Translations under genes and position numbers: made by a program | Origin: an uncultured Eubacteriales bacterium | GTDB taxonomy: Bacteria > Bacillota > Clostridia > Oscillospirales > UMGS1783 | Length of the DNA: 5,464 nt | Direction: 5' to 3' | Assembly (NCBI GenBank): GCA_905209135.1 | Contig: CAJLRT010000090.1 | Coordinates: 1-5,464 of the forward strand | The notes under the pieces: model-generated | Seen by the model: only the letters and a program-made list of their open reading frames with translations | The model's database searches: none | What the model was told of the DNA's origin: nothing | Shown here: positions 5,425 to 5,464 of the stretch, in pieces | Position numbering within the stretch: the first letter of the stretch is position 1 | How the letters are laid out: every line of letters starts with the position of its first letter

Positions 5425-5464
5425 AGATCGGAAGAGCACACGTCTGAACTCCAGTCACACAGTG
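5425..5464 (+). other. Illumina TruSeq adapter plus index (non-genomic contamination)
   Basis: From AGATCGGAAGAGC at 5425, the 34 bases to 5458 match the TruSeq indexed-adapter sequence from memory, base for base. The last six bases, ACAGTG (5459-5464), equal TruSeq index 5. It is read-through adapter left untrimmed at a contig end, not biology. It creates false peptide ends on both strands: MCSSDL on the minus strand and IGRAHV on the plus strand. Confidence 0.98.

Noticed and set aside
5425..5441. MCSSDL as the N-terminus of the M16 protein
   Set aside because: These codons translate the reverse complement of the Illumina adapter; the real gene continues beyond the contig.

Overview
This window looks like one end of a draft-genome or metagenome contig from a GC-rich member of the Clostridia, probably of the Oscillospiraceae/Ruminococcaceae type. 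That placement is an inference. It rests on strong AGGAGG-type ribosome binding sites, AT-rich intergenic DNA between GC-rich genes, clostridial-looking purine proteins, and a YfmH-type M16 peptidase gene next to lgt. Every gene I can support lies on the minus strand, so biological order runs from high to low coordinates.

Right part (5424 down to 2963): the C-terminal part of a YfmH-like M16 peptidase-family protein, then lgt (prolipoprotein diacylglyceryl transferase, with a long acidic C-terminal tail), then folD (methylene-THF dehydrogenase/cyclohydrolase). These are tightly packed: a 10-nt gap before lgt, and the lgt stop codon abuts the folD start. They look co-transcribed. The last 40 bases (5425-5464) are not genomic. 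They are an Illumina TruSeq adapter plus a 6-base index, and they add false N-terminal residues to the M16 fragment.

Middle (2962 to 2701): a 262-nt intergenic region with a GC-rich terminator-like inverted repeat, an overlapping candidate promoter, a 14-codon leader ORF with a very good ribosome binding site, a 10-bp RNA stem that closes over that ORF, and an intrinsic-terminator-like hairpin with seven Us just before the purE ribosome binding site. Together these look like an attenuator controlling the purine operon. I do not recognise it as any known riboswitch or leader peptide. It is the most interesting part of the window.

Left part (2700 to 1): the purine operon purE-purC-purM-purN, with purN cut by the window edge. 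purE/purC overlap by 4 nt and purM/purN by 7 nt. purC and purM are separated by 121 nt holding a perfect 18-bp stem-loop, where purF often sits in clostridial operons. The four enzymes cover several steps of de novo IMP synthesis: PurN (GAR to FGAR), PurM (FGAM to AIR), PurE (N5-CAIR to CAIR) and PurC (CAIR to SAICAR). FolD, encoded just upstream, helps make the 10-formyl-THF used by PurN and, later in the pathway, PurH.
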